DNA of 64,000 bases from Spisula solida (GCA_947247005.1 OX365954.1:1690001-1754000), one strand, 5' to 3'; numbered from the stretch's first letter, positions 22,930-34,588 are shown. The notes: generated by a model not told the origin, from the letters alone. Numbers and translations are program-made.

Positions 22930-23130
22930 GACTAGTCCGCCACTGTTCTTTGGCTTTCTTGTGCTTAAACTTTCTATAGAAATTATAACACGAATAATTA
23001 GGTATATCAATTTCACTATAACAGACAGTTAAAGATTCGCTGAGTATAATGATATCGAATTTGGTTAAATATTTCATAAATTTGTCATCGTTCATTTTTT
23101 CTTTTGTTAGTCAATTGCAATTCAACACCA
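22930..23130 (-). pseudogene. LINE C endonuclease N-terminal fragment
   Basis: After ORF1 the minus strand gives VLVLNCN, then a frame with MNDDKFMKYLTKFDIIILSE and IPNYSCYNFYRK. These are the first two APE boxes: the Asn of the L-N-x-N opening and the Glu of LSE(T/S). The downstream catalytic boxes are absent. Confidence 0.8.
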
Positions 23131-23158
23131 ACACATGAATGCCATTCTCCACGAATGC

Positions 23159-23916
23159 CTAGCCGTCTCTTACAACCTTACCATAAATGTACAACGTATC
23201 GTGCCAGATCCACGTGTCCTTATTCTTCTTACGGGCTGCTTTCAGTCTTGGTACCAGTTGTTTTCGTTTCGCCAGAACTTCCGTATGAAATTGTTTATTT
23301 AGATAGAAATCCGTTTCTGCCAGGTTCGAACGATGCTGTCTGACATTCTCCCTATGTTTGTATAGGTTGAATTTGCATACGATATATCGTGTAACTATTT
23401 GTCCTTTACTGGCCTTCTTTCCCGAAGGCCCGATTCTGTGAGACCTTTTTATGTTTATATCATCTACTACACTCGCGTCCATTTGTAGTTCATCTTTCAT
23501 GAATGATCGCAAAATGGCTTCTGTATTTTAAGGTTTTTCATCTTAATTTCCGAGATATTTCCAAAAATGAGGTTGTTTCTCATTGACTTTGATTTAATGT
23601 AAAATATGTCGTCTTTAAGTTTTTCGTTTTCTGTGACAAGAGACTCGAGTTTAGCACTGACTGTACTATGCGACATTTCTATGTTGTCAATGCGGTCATC
23701 AAGTTTTAGAATCTTAGCATCTGTTTCTTTGTGTTAGTCATTCACTCTGACCCAAACTCTATTGATCTCCTTTTCTATATTGTCCACTTTTATTTCTAAT
23801 GGCTTCAGTGTTGTTTTGATTTCCTTGATCTCACTATCAAGTCTTTGGAGATATAACATGATATCAGCATTAGTTGGTGTGCTATTTTCTGGTTGTTCAT
23901 GATTAGTAGTTGCCAT
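23159..23916 (-). pseudogene. LINE C ORF1 RNA-binding protein
   Basis: A probable start, MATTNHEQPE, is at 23916. It is followed by a heptad-like coiled coil (LQRLDSEIKEIKTTLK, LEIKVDNIEKEI) up to about 23734. The middle part in another frame gives SMRNNLIFGNISE near 23585-23545, the classic ORF1p RRM opening (R-N-N-L-x-F). The last frame has FMKDELQMD, IKRSHRIGPSGKK, VCKFNLYKHRENVRQ and DTLYIYGKVV, the standard C-terminal domain. At least two frameshifts divide it. Live homologues bind element RNA as trimers. Confidence 0.85.
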
Positions 23917-24009
23917 GTTTTCAGAGCTTACGACAAAGGAATCAGTATCCTGATCAATAAATACTTTACAAGTGTCAGTGTTGTATAAATTTGAATTAGT
24001 TTCTTGCAA

Positions 24010-24780
24010 AATGTCACTTACTGTTATACTTTCCGAAAGCCCCAGAGGAACCTCCGAGTCAACTTATTTTCGTATTATTATCGTTTTCACTATCACTACT
24101 CCTGTTTTCTTGCGTTATTCCCGTTATATCATCTACATATCATAATCGTTATATTAATGCACAGTTTTATGTATGTTTATATCAAAATCACTATTTTATT
24201 CGTTTATTTAATTCAATTTTATCTTAAATTCAAACGAGACGTAAAAAAACTATACCTACTGTACATGGTCATGGGTTCAAGTCGTATCATGCATTTCAGT
24301 CAAATTGAGTATCCTGCTAACATACCCTAATCGTTTTGAATAGAATAAATATGTATCATTTATAACTATAAAAATTCATTGATATCCGGATATTTCGAGA
24401 CGTTTACCATGAAGTGATGGACTGAAGTTTCGTCTTTCGATCAAGTCACTGGATCGGCATTTTAAGTTTAATTTTGTGAAGTCAGCATCCAACTTTTCCT
24501 GTTTTTGTGTTGAGCATCTACTTCAATGTTTTGACATGTGAACTGGAGGAAATTTCGAAGTTTTGCAAGGTCAACAAAATCGACACGGAAATGATACAGT
24601 GTTAAATATCAGCTTCAAGCCATATCACTAGTGTTTGATCCCGTTACATAGTTCCATTCCCTCTAGTATGTAATTAATGAGAAGATAACTTCAAAGAAAG
24701 CGAAAATCTCGACGGAAAATCTCACGAATCCAAAGCGCATTGCTCAGTTGTTTTAATACTATATTTAGTAACGGTGCTCT
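24010..24780. other. Non-coding stretch
   Basis: No gene is recognised. The 108-codon frame at 24004-24330 (+) lies opposite the upstream end of LINE C and is composed mostly of Tyr, Phe, His and Ile from AT-rich sequence, with no family pattern. Confidence 0.35.
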
Positions 24781-25031
24781 CGTAGTATGCGGTATAGCTA
24801 AATACCATACAGAAACCTCTGTTCGCGAAGGTAAGTCAAAATACGTATTTCTCTTCATCATTTATATTCATGTTATTATATTTTGCCTAATTACATAAGT
24901 TTTACTGACTATCTGTGTTTAAAAAAAGTTTTTTTGCTTCTGTTCGTTATTGCTTTCTGTTTGCAAACAGAAATGTTTCAGTTTTGGAATAGAGTTCAGT
25001 TGCTCGGTATTTAGCTATACCCCGCAGTACG
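24781..25031. mobile_element. Small TIR element (251 bp)
   Basis: The left end CGTAGTATGCGGTATAGCTA (then AATACC) is an inverted copy, with few mismatches, of the right end, which on the minus strand reads CGTACTGCGGGGTATAGCTA. The interior carries AACAGAAA words near both arms. No coding capacity. Target duplication unclear. Confidence 0.65.
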
Positions 25032-25315
25032 GGCCAAGAATTAGGTCATCGTCTTTTATGAAAAACGCGGAGTGATTTTAATTCAAACAGCCTATTTAAA
25101 AAGATTAGATAATAATTTGTTGGCCTTAACATGAACGAATGTGACTGACTATCAAAATACAGCAGGTTATAAAACATTACTACATACGTAGCCGTATTGG
25201 AAGTGTTGACAACCGTGGGATTACTTTTTGCCGTGATGATTAAAATTGGTAATAGCAAAGATCTGTGTTTAGGTCTTTGGTAATAAGCATGTAGTCCAAA
25301 ATAGGTAAATACGAG

Positions 25316-25554
25316 CTCGAGTGATTTAATTTTCCGCATCCGAATGAGTGCCTGTTTTATTCACCGACATTACGCACGAGTGATTTAATTTTCCGCATAC
25401 GAACGAGTGCCTGTTTTATTCACCGACATTACGCACGAGTGATATAATTTTCCGCATCCGAACGAATGCCTGTGTTTTATTCACCGACATTACGCTCGAG
25501 TGATTTAATTTTCCGCGTCCGAACGAGTGCCTGTGTTTTATTCACCGACAAAAT
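25316..25554 (+). repeat. Tandem array, about four 60-bp units
   Basis: Each unit runs CGAGTGATTTAATTTTCCGC, then ATCCGAACGAGTGCCTGT, then TTTATTCACCGACATTACGC. The units begin near 25318, 25377, 25436 and 25497 with lengths of 59-61 bp. The last unit runs straight into the repeat at 25530-26070. The unit is also the arm of the hairpin at 38521-38640. Confidence 0.9.
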
Positions 25555-26070
25555 ACAAGAACAGAGTTTTTATTTCGATTTTAAACACGATAATATCCCG
25601 TACTATTTAACATGCTATTTTCATCCGTTTTACATTGGACATAATTCCACGCTGAAATTGAGTGGCTATTAGCTGCTACAATTATCTCCCTCGTTAATGA
25701 AAACGAGCATCGTAATTTTCTGAAGGAATTGACACATTTTAAACAATGAAACGGTTTTAATAACATGAGTTTAAGGTATCTATTGCATGAAAAGTTTTTA
25801 TGAAGCTTAGTATCGAGAGTATATTGGAGTTTCTAGAAATAAATGCGTCATTGCGGTAACACTTGATACTCGTGCAACTTGCCTTATTCGCAACTCGTTG
25901 ACGTTTTTACCATAAATGTTACGTTAAGTCATTCATAAATATGTCAGGTGATACGGTGCGTAAAAAGTACCAGCCAGTTTGTCAGGGTTTTTTTGTTGCG
26001 GTAGTAATACACAGCTTAATGTCCTCTTTGCGTATAATATGTATTAATCCGCAGATCGTGTTAGAATATG
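25530..26070 (+). repeat. Dispersed 540-bp repeat, plus-oriented copy
   Basis: It begins GTTTTATTCACCGACA, passes through AGAACAGAGTTTTTATTTCG and TTCCACGCTGAAATTGAGTG and ends TTAATCCGCAGATCGTGTTA. The whole order occurs inverted at 37970-38540, with the first 75 bp about 90 percent identical by eye. No coding potential. Probably a non-autonomous transposon whose one end is a hairpin or tandem array. Confidence 0.8.
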
Positions 26071-26660
26071 ATTTGATTGACCTCTTTATGTTCTAGATAA
26101 CTAGATAGAATCCAGCGCAATACCGAACTACTGTTGAAATCAGACACTAAACCATAAATTAACAAACAACCCTTGATGACAGTGCTGTTTTAATAGGAAA
26201 TATCTCTCAATTCTACAATATCAGGGTCAGTGTTTTTTCAGCAACTCTTTAAATTCTCGAAATAGATGAATGAATTGAATGAGATGGTTCAATTCACTTA
26301 AATTTGGAATCAGTATTTAATGATTATGGAATGTCTTTTCAGTTGTAAGCTCCTGTTTTTACAACATCGTTAATCCTCAAAAGCCACCGATGTAATTATG
26401 GGCTCAGTTTCGAATTCCCCGATATCGTTAAATGAACGCTTAACGTGTATGTGGTTTGAAACTTTGTTTTCTGTGGGGCTTTGTTCAATGATATATTGGG
26501 AATTAACACGTTGAGGAATGACTTTTGGGAAATCAGACTAATTAGAAATCTTAACTAAATAAACGTAAATTCATTTAATTATTTTGCAACACGCTTTATC
26601 GGGAAATGTGAGTAATTGTCAGAAAAAATACATGTTGGTTCTCAGTGTTTCACCTTTTTA
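26071..26660. other. Non-coding stretch
   Basis: AT-rich, no gene, no repeat recognised. Confidence 0.4.
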
Positions 26661-27172
26661 ATCCCCCGCCATGAAGTGGGGGGGAATTATAGGAATGATC
26701 TCCGTCCGTGCGTCCGAACGCGCCCACTTGACGTTGTGGGGTGTGGAACAATAGGCTATATTTAGATTCTATTCATTCCGTTGCTTACGGGGTACAAAAT
26801 GTTGCTTATGAGGTTTTACAAACAAAAGAAAGAACAAAAGAAAACTCCACAACGTCAAGTCAGTGGGACTGTCCGTTAGTCCGTCCGTTAGTCCGGCCGT
26901 CCGTAACAAAATCGTATCCGCTCTCTAACTTGTTAATGCCTTTGCCGAGTTGCATGAAACTCATACCAAATGTATAACTAATAAAGACGACGTGCAGGAC
27001 CCACATTCCAACCATGCTAATTCAAGGTCACAGTAAAAAGGTCAAAGGTTTGAACCTTACATTCCCCATCCGCTCCTTAACGCATGGGCCAAATTGCATG
27101 AACCCATAGCAAATGTATAACCTATTGGACAATTCCACTGTTCATTAATGCGGCGGGGGATTATAGCCGTCC
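26661..27172 (+). repeat. Dispersed repeat with AATCCCCCGCC ends and GTCC-rich core
   Basis: AATCCCCCGCC at 26661-26671 faces its inverted copy GGCGGGGGATT at 27154-27164. The interior has repeated GTCCGTTAGTCCGTCCG words and the pair GCATGAAACTCATACCAAAT and GCATGAACCCATAGCAAAT. GTCCGTCCG-bearing repeats are common in mollusc genomes. No coding sequence. Confidence 0.55.
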
Positions 27173-28554
27173 TTTGGACTGCCTTGTATTGATTAATATA
27201 TTTAAACGGTAACGATTTATGTTCTAGTATCTCTTTTATGTAAGTATGATAAAATCGAGTTAATGTTTATTTGTCACGTTGATAAATTGTTAACTATTTA
27301 TTCGTATTTGCCGGTTGTCCTCTTACTATTTCGTCCCAGCGATTCGCATCCTACCGGGTTCGTTCATGAGTCTATGTACAGCTGTGGAGTTATGGATGTA
27401 GTCTTCAGTCCCCTGAGGTCATTTAATGTAGTTTTAAGTCCCCTACCGGTTTTTGACTGTCTAGTACGAATACATTCTCCTACTGGCCACACTCGTACAA
27501 TATCAATGTCAACCTATCGATAAATCAGACTTAGAGTCATGGGAATTTCCATAAGAAATATGTTAAATCTATCAATCGGAAGGATGTTTACTGGTCACCG
27601 ACAGTCTAACACATAACTAACAATGATATTTTTTTTTTGATATATCTAGTACGAAGGGTTATTTCTACTTAAGTCATGCAACTATAACCGTACACTTTAG
27701 TCTGAAATGGTTACCCCCGACTTTACGCAACGCACTAGAGTTATACTTGAAGTATCAAATATGATACTGTTTAGCAGGAACTTTTCAAACATGTGAAGTA
27801 AAATATTTGTATCCTTCATTAAACGTACTTGACCCAAGTCTTGAGGCAAATAATAGTTGAGATTAAGATCAATCAATAACTTCTTAACCTCTTAAATCTG
27901 AAATATTGCGGTTTCATATGTCAATGCAAGAACAATGTTTTCGAATGTTATATACTAAGTTCTTTAAGTTTTGCAATGTTTTTTAGATTTTATTGGAATC
28001 TCAAACTATTTAATGGTGGTGTTACTACCTTTGTGCACTGTAATAATTACTCAATAGAAATTCATAACAATACTCAAATTTAAGAAATGTATTACACTGT
28101 AAACGACACGGTCCAACAATTCAAAAATACACACATTACACATTTGTTACCGTATACCAATTCTATTTATTGTTGTTTTACACTAAATAATGCGTATAAT
28201 TATGATATTGAAAAACTACATCCTACAAATAAAGGCGGGTTTCCACTTAGCATGTTGTCCGGTAATTCAACTCTACAGCATGTTTTAGAGTATAATATCA
28301 TTACTACTATTTTATAGTGCAGGGGAGGTAATTACTGTCGTTCTTTGGCCATATTCGATAAGCGGTCGTAACATGGTATGATTATTTCAGAAACAGAGTC
28401 ACAAAAACACAATATTAATGCAAATTTTATATTGATCCCACTGTATGTTTGACTACAATTAAGCCTCATCAATGCCCGTGCATATTGTGCTCAAGTTATA
28501 GCGGGATGAACTTCCTAGATCGGCTGTATTGGCCCTTGACCTGTAATAATAATT
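27173..28554. other. Non-coding stretch
   Basis: Open frames at 27263-27523 and 28087-28317 lack recognisable domains. A small duplication, TCAGTCCCCTGAGG and TAAGTCCCCTACCGG, lies at 27401-27450. Nothing else is supported. Confidence 0.35.
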
Positions 28555-29730
28555 ATAATAATATATACTAATAAAGACTTTATTCATAGAGGCAACATAG
28601 TTAGGTATCTGCCCAATCTTTCATATGATCCTTTTCAAACTCAAACAAATTTACATAATATATACAACAACAGTTGCATCAAATATATCAAGATGATAAG
28701 GAATATATACAGTACATTCGTAATAATGCTGCAATCTAAAATAGAAGTTTTAATGTCAGATGTCCAACTCATTGCTTGGTACTTGTTACATTTAAATAGT
28801 ATGGTTCAATCCAAAAAGTAACATATTTGTAACTATTGGGGCCAGAATAGTCCAATGATTTTCGAGCAAATTCTATATTTGGTTTCTGTATTAGAGATTT
28901 TGTTTAAAATCTGAATACCTAAGATGGCGGGATTGAACCTCATGGACCTTCTTTAACCTATCTTTAAAGTATTTGGGCACATGCCATTTAATGATTTGCA
29001 TAATATAATATATTTTCTGTATTTAAGTCGTTAAGGAAATGCCATCCAATTTTAAGCAGCAAATAGTTCTTGAGATGTCGTATAAATGTCTTTGTCAAGA
29101 ATTACTCTGGCTGCTCGCTTTTGAAATCTGATTAGGTATATTTGAATGTTGTTGCAATTACCCCAGATAGAACAACAGTAATCAAAGTGTTGGAGTATAT
29201 ACGTATTGAAGATCAGTTTCTGTTTGAAGGCTTGTTTGAACTTCTTCAGTAGATTTACCTACGGCTGTTAGAGTCGTGTCATCTGCTACCATGTCAGTTA
29301 AGCTATGTGTTAGATCTGCTGGCATATCATTGATGTACATTATAAATAATATAGGCCCAAGGACAGATGTTTGGACACCTGATGTGATATGACCTGCTTC
29401 CGAGAGCTTCCCAGATACACAAATCATTTGTTGTCTGTTTGTCAAATATGATTCAAACCAATTGAATGCTGATTGGCTGAAATTGTATATTGTAACTTGT
29501 TACAAAGTTTCGAATGATTCAATAATTGAATTATCCATCTACATGTATCAACTATACATGTTAAGGCTGTTTCACATGAGTGGTTGGTTCTGAATCCAGA
29601 CTGGATTTTGTAGATTATGTATTCTTCGTGAAATATTTTTTAGTTGGTCAGAGATATAACGTTCAATTATTTTTGACAAGATCGGAAGAACTGAGATATA
29701 CACGAACTGTTTGTTGGAGCTTATATCAGA
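28555..29730 (-). mobile_element. LINE D: CR1-like retrotransposon, 5'-truncated
   Basis: It contains RT motifs (next entry) followed by an AT-rich 3' region. Its terminal block, on the plus strand AAAGACTTTATTCATAGAGG then CAACATAGTTAGGTA, closely matches the end of LINE G at 43295-43340, and both are capped by a TAATAAT-type tail. 5' truncation at about 29730 is typical. Confidence 0.75.
29182..29730 (-). pseudogene. LINE D reverse transcriptase fragment
   Basis: Frames give ISVLPILSKIIERYISDQL, QSGFRTNHSCETALT, then SGVQTSVLGPILFIMYINDM and TDMVADDTTLTAVG. These are RT motifs in order: the (Y-R-P)-I-S-x-L-P segment, Q-x-G-F-R, the G-V-P-Q-G-S-V-L-G-P motif B with Pro-Gln-Gly lost (here GVQTSVLGP), and the catalytic ADD of motif C (about 29280). 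Frames change between these pieces and motif A is not seen. Family: CR1-like, by motif wording. Confidence 0.8.
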
Positions 29731-31140
29731 GTATATTTATGATAAAGACATGACAGTTTGCCTTCAGCATCTCATATACACGATTATGTTTACCATTACC
29801 TACTTTGGTAAGCATTTTAAGCGTACATGTCTAGTTTCATGAGCAAATTAATGTGTGTGTTTTTGTATCACAGACATGTTTGAAAAACGTGTTAAGTGAA
29901 GATTAAGTAAAAAATGAAATACCCGATTTGTACGTGTTTGAATAGACCATTTTCAGTGGGGAACTGATTACGGCAGTTATTATGGTACTGGTATGTGCTG
30001 TGAATGTGGCGTTCCTTGTAATAGTTTACCATTCCATCATAGTGACTGTATAGCATTAAGTATTACGAGACGAAAATGTATTGCACGAAAACATGTCAGT
30101 TGCAATTACAAAGACAGAAATGCATGGCTTAACTGCAAAATATACGCGCTATTGAAGATGCAATACGTTTTAATGACGCAAGATAGGTGAAGTCAAACAC
30201 GTTTTGATTCAGCAAGGAAGGTAATGAAGAAACACAATTTACAATAACATTGGGCCATGACCTTATCATTCGCGGAAACAAATTAACATTATTATATAAT
30301 AGCTTTTTAAATGTCACTGTAAATTGTGTTTCTTCATTACCTCCAACAAGATTGTAAGTTTATTTGTCAAATGCTGGCAATGAACAAACTTTAGCTTATT
30401 GACAATTATATTTTAGCATTTAACTATTAACATCCTATTAGATATATAATGTGAATATGCCAAACAAACGATACTGGGCCATGCACACTACTATTTATGA
30501 CAACAACGTATGCTGAACGTACGATACAATCACGCTAGGCGTAAGTAGAATACGATCGGGGCAAGTTTTACACAAGTTAAGAGCACGCTGAAAAATGCTG
30601 TCGTTTGACGATTCCGGCTGTAATATGTACGTGATAGTCGCAATATGCACTTATCAGCTTTGTATACGTTGGGCAGGACAAAAGTTCGAATAACGGTGCA
30701 CAGAGGTTCCGCATATATTATTAACGCTAGAGATACGCAGTGACTATGCAGTGTATGTTGATGCTCTTACAACCAATATATAGATGCAAGGAATAGAACA
30801 ATTTATGAAGTAATGTGCTTTATGCTCTTCTGCGTGACAGGTATTGTAACATAATATGCCACAAAAAGCAAGCAACAATAGAAGTATATTGTTTATTACA
30901 AATAATTACTTTCATCCGTTGTAATTAGTCTGAAAGTGATTATAGTATTTTTTGGACATTACATTTGGCAACCAGAACCGAATAATTGAAATACTGCATC
31001 AATAAATATGTGTCCAAGTATTATTTATTTTCAGCACATGTTTCCCTCTACGTAGGCAATATTCAAATCCTTTTATCGATAAGTGCTTGGTTACTCTAAT
31101 TAATTCATTATTATGCTAGGGGATATCTGAAGTATCACTC
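29731..31140. other. Non-coding stretch containing one fold-back element
   Basis: Apart from the fold-back at 30219-30342 there is no feature I can support. Short frames near 29993-30317 are not recognisable. Confidence 0.35.
30219..30342. mobile_element. Fold-back element (124 bp)
   Basis: AGGTAATGAAGAAACACAAT (then TTACA) at 30219-30243 is an exact inverted copy of 30318-30342. The 74-bp loop is unremarkable. A MITE is likely; no clean target duplication is visible. Confidence 0.75.
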
Positions 31141-31320
31141 GATTACTCGCCCGTTGATTCTCTCTGTATGGAAGAAGATAACGGCTTAGAGAGAAGTAGA
31201 AGCGTCATCAGAGGACCTGAAGTCTAGGAGTGAAATAATATATACTCATAATTGGTATATTGAAACAGACATGCGCCATTTAGAAATGTCATTCGCGTGG
31301 TGGATGTAATTGGACTTACT

Positions 31321-31331
31321 TATATATAAAG
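31321..31331 (+). promoter_or_regulatory. Candidate TATA box for the 31.6-kb gene
   Basis: TATATATAAAG lies about 310 bp upstream of the large exon. An initiator-like ACCGAGTTTACT follows at the expected distance of 25-30 bp. A possible short first exon would end at AA|GTAAAA (31392/31393), leading to the acceptor at 31634. All of this is inferred from sequence only. Confidence 0.4.
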
Positions 31332-31642
31332 CGTCAGTACCGAGTTTACTACGATACAAGTATGACGAGTCGTAAAAGACTGAGTGAATGAAGTAAAACG
31401 ATTTTTAAACAGTAATTGTAGATACCGCTGCATACGGTATTTATGCGAATCATTGCAAAGGAACTATATTTCATTGCATGTTATTTGTAACTAAGATTTG
31501 CATGTTAAAAAGATTGTGAGCCACATTTTGAATTGTTCATAACGAAAGGCAATACATGTATTGCCGTTCCGATTTTTTCGATTACCGTTTTCAAAAGGCA
31601 TTGTGAATATAATCATTTACTTTGAACATTTTAGCAACTAAA

Positions 31643-32938
31643 ATGGGATTAAATTTTCGAACAGTGTTAGTAGGATGTATGTACCATTGCATACGTATTC
31701 AAATAACGGGCGCTCTGTTCTTTGGATTAAGTAGTAACATTAATCGAGTCGGGAATTACAAACGACGTTTAGAGAAATCACATTCACCATACATTTTGCA
31801 CCATCCTTCACAAAGACAGTTTGCATCTGAAGACTTAGGGAATTACGCAAAACGGAAACGATTTTATGAGTATAATCCAGTGGCATTTCGCTCAAATAAT
31901 GGCGATTCCGGGGAAGGAAGAAACTCAAAACGTTTCTTTCATTTCTCTCCATTCATAACAAGCTTTGATAACGATCGTAAATCTTGGACTCCGAAATCGA
32001 AACCAAAGCATGAACACAACAAAATGTTTGTTGATCATTTCACTGGATTACTACCATCCAGTTTGCATACATCAAATAAAAAGTTTACCAATGATTATTC
32101 AACTAATAACGGATTTCGCCGGACAGGCAGTTATGTTTATGAAAATAATGATTCGGGACGGGTACATATGAATGGAGCGACTAAACAACATTCTGACACT
32201 TCGTTCGGCTTTACTCCCGATACACTTGAAGATGACGAGTATGAAACCCGATACATGATTCAAACAACCACTCCAGAATATAACAGTAAATCATTTGATA
32301 CAAACTCGTTCGGGTGGCTTAAAGACAAACTTGCAACGGACAGCAACAAACATACTGCACAGAACACTGACACGAAGACAATAAACCTGTTTGATACACC
32401 CGATGTACCAAGTAGCAAGTTAGACGAAGACGGAGACTTTGATATATATGCGTTGGAATGGTTGAACGATAAGATTACAACACATGCCGACACTTCGGAA
32501 AATATTTTTCATCAAATAGAATCTACTATAGACTCGAAGCAACAAGACCGTTCAAATGTTCCTTTCCTAAACATAGACAACTCCTATGATCAAAACAACG
32601 ATAGCCCATTCCAACAAAACAATGCTCATGTTAAACAATCAGATATTAATTCGGATCAGACAGGATTTGGAACGATAGAACTAAGAAATCACGACAGTAT
32701 CCACTCTGAATTTGACAAATTTGATGACATTCCAGTAACGAGTGAATTTGTAAATCCAAGTAATAATCAAATCAAACTAACAGACATCAATGGTCATCTA
32801 CCAGATTCATTTGTCCCAATGTTTGGGGATTATAATGATATGAGTGTTTATCAAGATCAGTCAATACCATATTTAAACAGTTGGAAAGATGACGAAATTA
32901 AACCCCATGTCGGTGTTGGATCGTTTATCTCCGATAAC
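31643..32938 (+). CDS. Large exon of an unrecognised, probably secreted, D/N/S/F-rich protein
   Basis: 432 codons from an ATG in good context (AAAATGG) to a consensus splice donor. I do not recognise the protein. The first 30 residues include a hydrophobic stretch (TVLVGC and ITGALFFGL) that could be a signal peptide or anchor, but it is interrupted by CIRIQ. Dibasic clusters follow at about residues 40-42 (KRR), 70-73 (KRKR) and 96-97 (KR), the last two bracketing a 22-residue segment that starts FYEYNPVAF; prohormone-like processing is possible. The rest is hydrophilic, probably disordered, with acidic patches. A motif FGWLKDKLAT (near residue 225) recurs as LEWLNDKITT (near 272). Reading through the donor adds 26 hydrophobic residues and a stop at 33017-33019. 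A candidate acceptor, CATTTTAG, ends at 31634. Later exons are not identified. Confidence 0.65.
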
Positions 32939-32944
32939 GTAAGT
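32936..32944 (+). other. Splice donor ending the large exon
   Basis: AAC|GTAAGT, with the intron starting at 32939. It matches the animal donor consensus over all intron positions, leaves the frame in phase 0, and coincides with the change from hydrophilic to hydrophobic translated sequence. Confidence 0.6.
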
Positions 32945-33088
32945 ACACTTATGTTTGCTTACATTTTCGTTTTGTACGATTTTTATAATCACTGTTTTAT
33001 TGAAACGTTCAGTGTTTGAAACAATTTCGTCAATTACAATTCGATTAATGTTAAGTTTGGTTTAATATAATGTATTAAATTCTTACGC

Positions 33089-33094
33089 AATAAA
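33089..33094 (+). terminator. Candidate polyadenylation signal
   Basis: AATAAA lies 70 bp after the read-through stop codon at 33017-33019. If the donor at 32939 is skipped, this would give a short terminal exon. In AT-rich DNA the hexamer is common, so this is weak. Confidence 0.3.
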
Positions 33095-33705
33095 ATATTT
33101 AGTCCAAAAGATGCATTGTGCTGATTTCCGACCATTTGTTTATCAAAACAGAAATGAAAACAAATATTGCATATAGTCAATTCAATTAAATGCATTTATT
33201 TAAGTCTCATTAATATTTCATATATAAAAAAACAATGTATACAACGAAATTATATAAATGTAATAAAACATGCATGTGACCAATCATGATTGATTTTTTA
33301 GAGACTATTTGATAATACAATTTATACAATAGTTTTACATCTAAAGCATTCAAAATCATTTATGATAAAAGCAAATAAATTCAGATGTTCGTATTAAATC
33401 TAAATATGACATAATATGTATCTTAAAACATATGAATACATACAACAGCATAAATAAGTTATGTTGTCCAAAATATACAACATTAAAAATCTTTGTATTT
33501 TAATAAGGTGTTTTCATAGACACCTATACATATTTACAGTTATGATAAAATATGTCACTAATACAAGCGTTTTTCCCTCCGTTCTAGGAGTATGTTATAG
33601 CTGGTTTTGACTGACAAATACATCAAATTCTCATTGATAAAAATGGAGATAAATTCTCTAAATCTGACTTATTATGACATACATTATCTGTAGAGTATCC
33701 AATAG
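33095..33705. other. Non-coding stretch
   Basis: AT-rich, probably intron or intergenic sequence after the large exon. No exon, repeat or RNA feature is seen. Confidence 0.4.
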
Positions 33706-34060
33706 TTAACATATACTATCGTCATAAACTGGACAATGGAGGATTACATGCATCTCATTTTCTACTGTGCTTGTACAATGGAAACATGTTCTGTTACAAA
33801 CAGCAAATATTTTCGAGCCTACCAGTTTCGGCGCAACTCCGCACCTTAATTTTGCAAAGGCATTTGTATTTAAAAGGAATATTTCTTTCAACATGGATTC
33901 TCTTTTAAATTCTCGTTTTAAAAGCTCATATTTTCTTAATTTATTTCCACCTTGAACTCTGTTTCCAGTCTCTCTATTAACCAAGTTTTTCCAAATCACA
34001 ATTTGTTAATCAGATATTTTACTTTCAATTTCTGCCACAATACTTTGAATTTTTGACATC
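33706..34060 (-). mobile_element. LINE E: C-terminal tail of an APE-type retrotransposon
   Basis: The frame gives KYELLKREFKRESML, AFAKLRCGVAP and then CFHC-x8-H-VILHC and PVYDD. The C-x2-C-x8-H-x4-C tail matches those of LINEs A, B and F except for a spacer one residue shorter. The earlier polyprotein is absent, as expected for a strongly 5'-truncated copy. It may lie within an intron of the 31.6-kb gene. Confidence 0.75.
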
Positions 34061-34586
34061 TAAATCAATTACATGTGACATAACAATGTCATGGAGACAG
34101 GCTTTTATTCTTTTAAAATTATTTTAACATTACAAGATGTGGTCCATTTAAACTTATTAAACATGTTATTATTCATATAAACATTTCAAAAATGTTGTCT
34201 AAACACAGATCCCTATTGCTTAACAATTGGTGGTTTCCGACCCATCTCCCCCAAAACTGCAGCATTTGACGTATATTTTCCAACTCCAAGATGAAAACGC
34301 ATTGTCCGGTTCTGAACGAATATACGAAAGGACATTTAATGAGCAACAGAAATGACAATTATACGGTCATTAAAATAAAGATGTGGAAAAATCTTAACTA
34401 ACGAACACAATATTTTGTGTTTGCTACTGATGACACATAACGTTTTTAATTGTAGAATAATAAAAATGGTTCTTATTCTTATTATTTGAGATTTCTTAGC
34501 TAATGAAACAGCCATAAAGGATGAATAATATAATAAGTTTGTTCAGATATTGTATTTACCATTTTAAAAAGATTTAAGTGTACTTG
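34061..34586. other. Non-coding stretch
   Basis: AT-rich sequence between LINE E and a TIR element. Nothing recognised. Confidence 0.4.
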
Positions 34587-34588
34587 TA

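Larger units (their letters stand above)
22895..24009 (-). mobile_element. LINE C: ORF1 plus start of endonuclease
   Basis: On the minus strand an ORF1 with coiled coil, RRM and C-terminal domain is followed within about 60 bp by the first part of an APE endonuclease. This junction is normal for a bicistronic L1-like element. The copy stops abruptly near 22930, so it is 3'-truncated or rearranged, which is unusual for a LINE (5' truncation is the norm). Confidence 0.85.

Noticed and set aside
24004..24330. 108-codon Tyr/Phe-rich frame
   Set aside because: Composition bias only, and it lies against the upstream end of LINE C.
24825..24835. GAAGGTAAGTCA as an exon donor at 24829
   Set aside because: It lies inside a small TIR element and no coding frame leads into it.
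25316..25554. CRISPR-like array from regularly spaced repeats
   Set aside because: The whole 60-bp unit repeats with no unique spacers, and the genome is eukaryotic.
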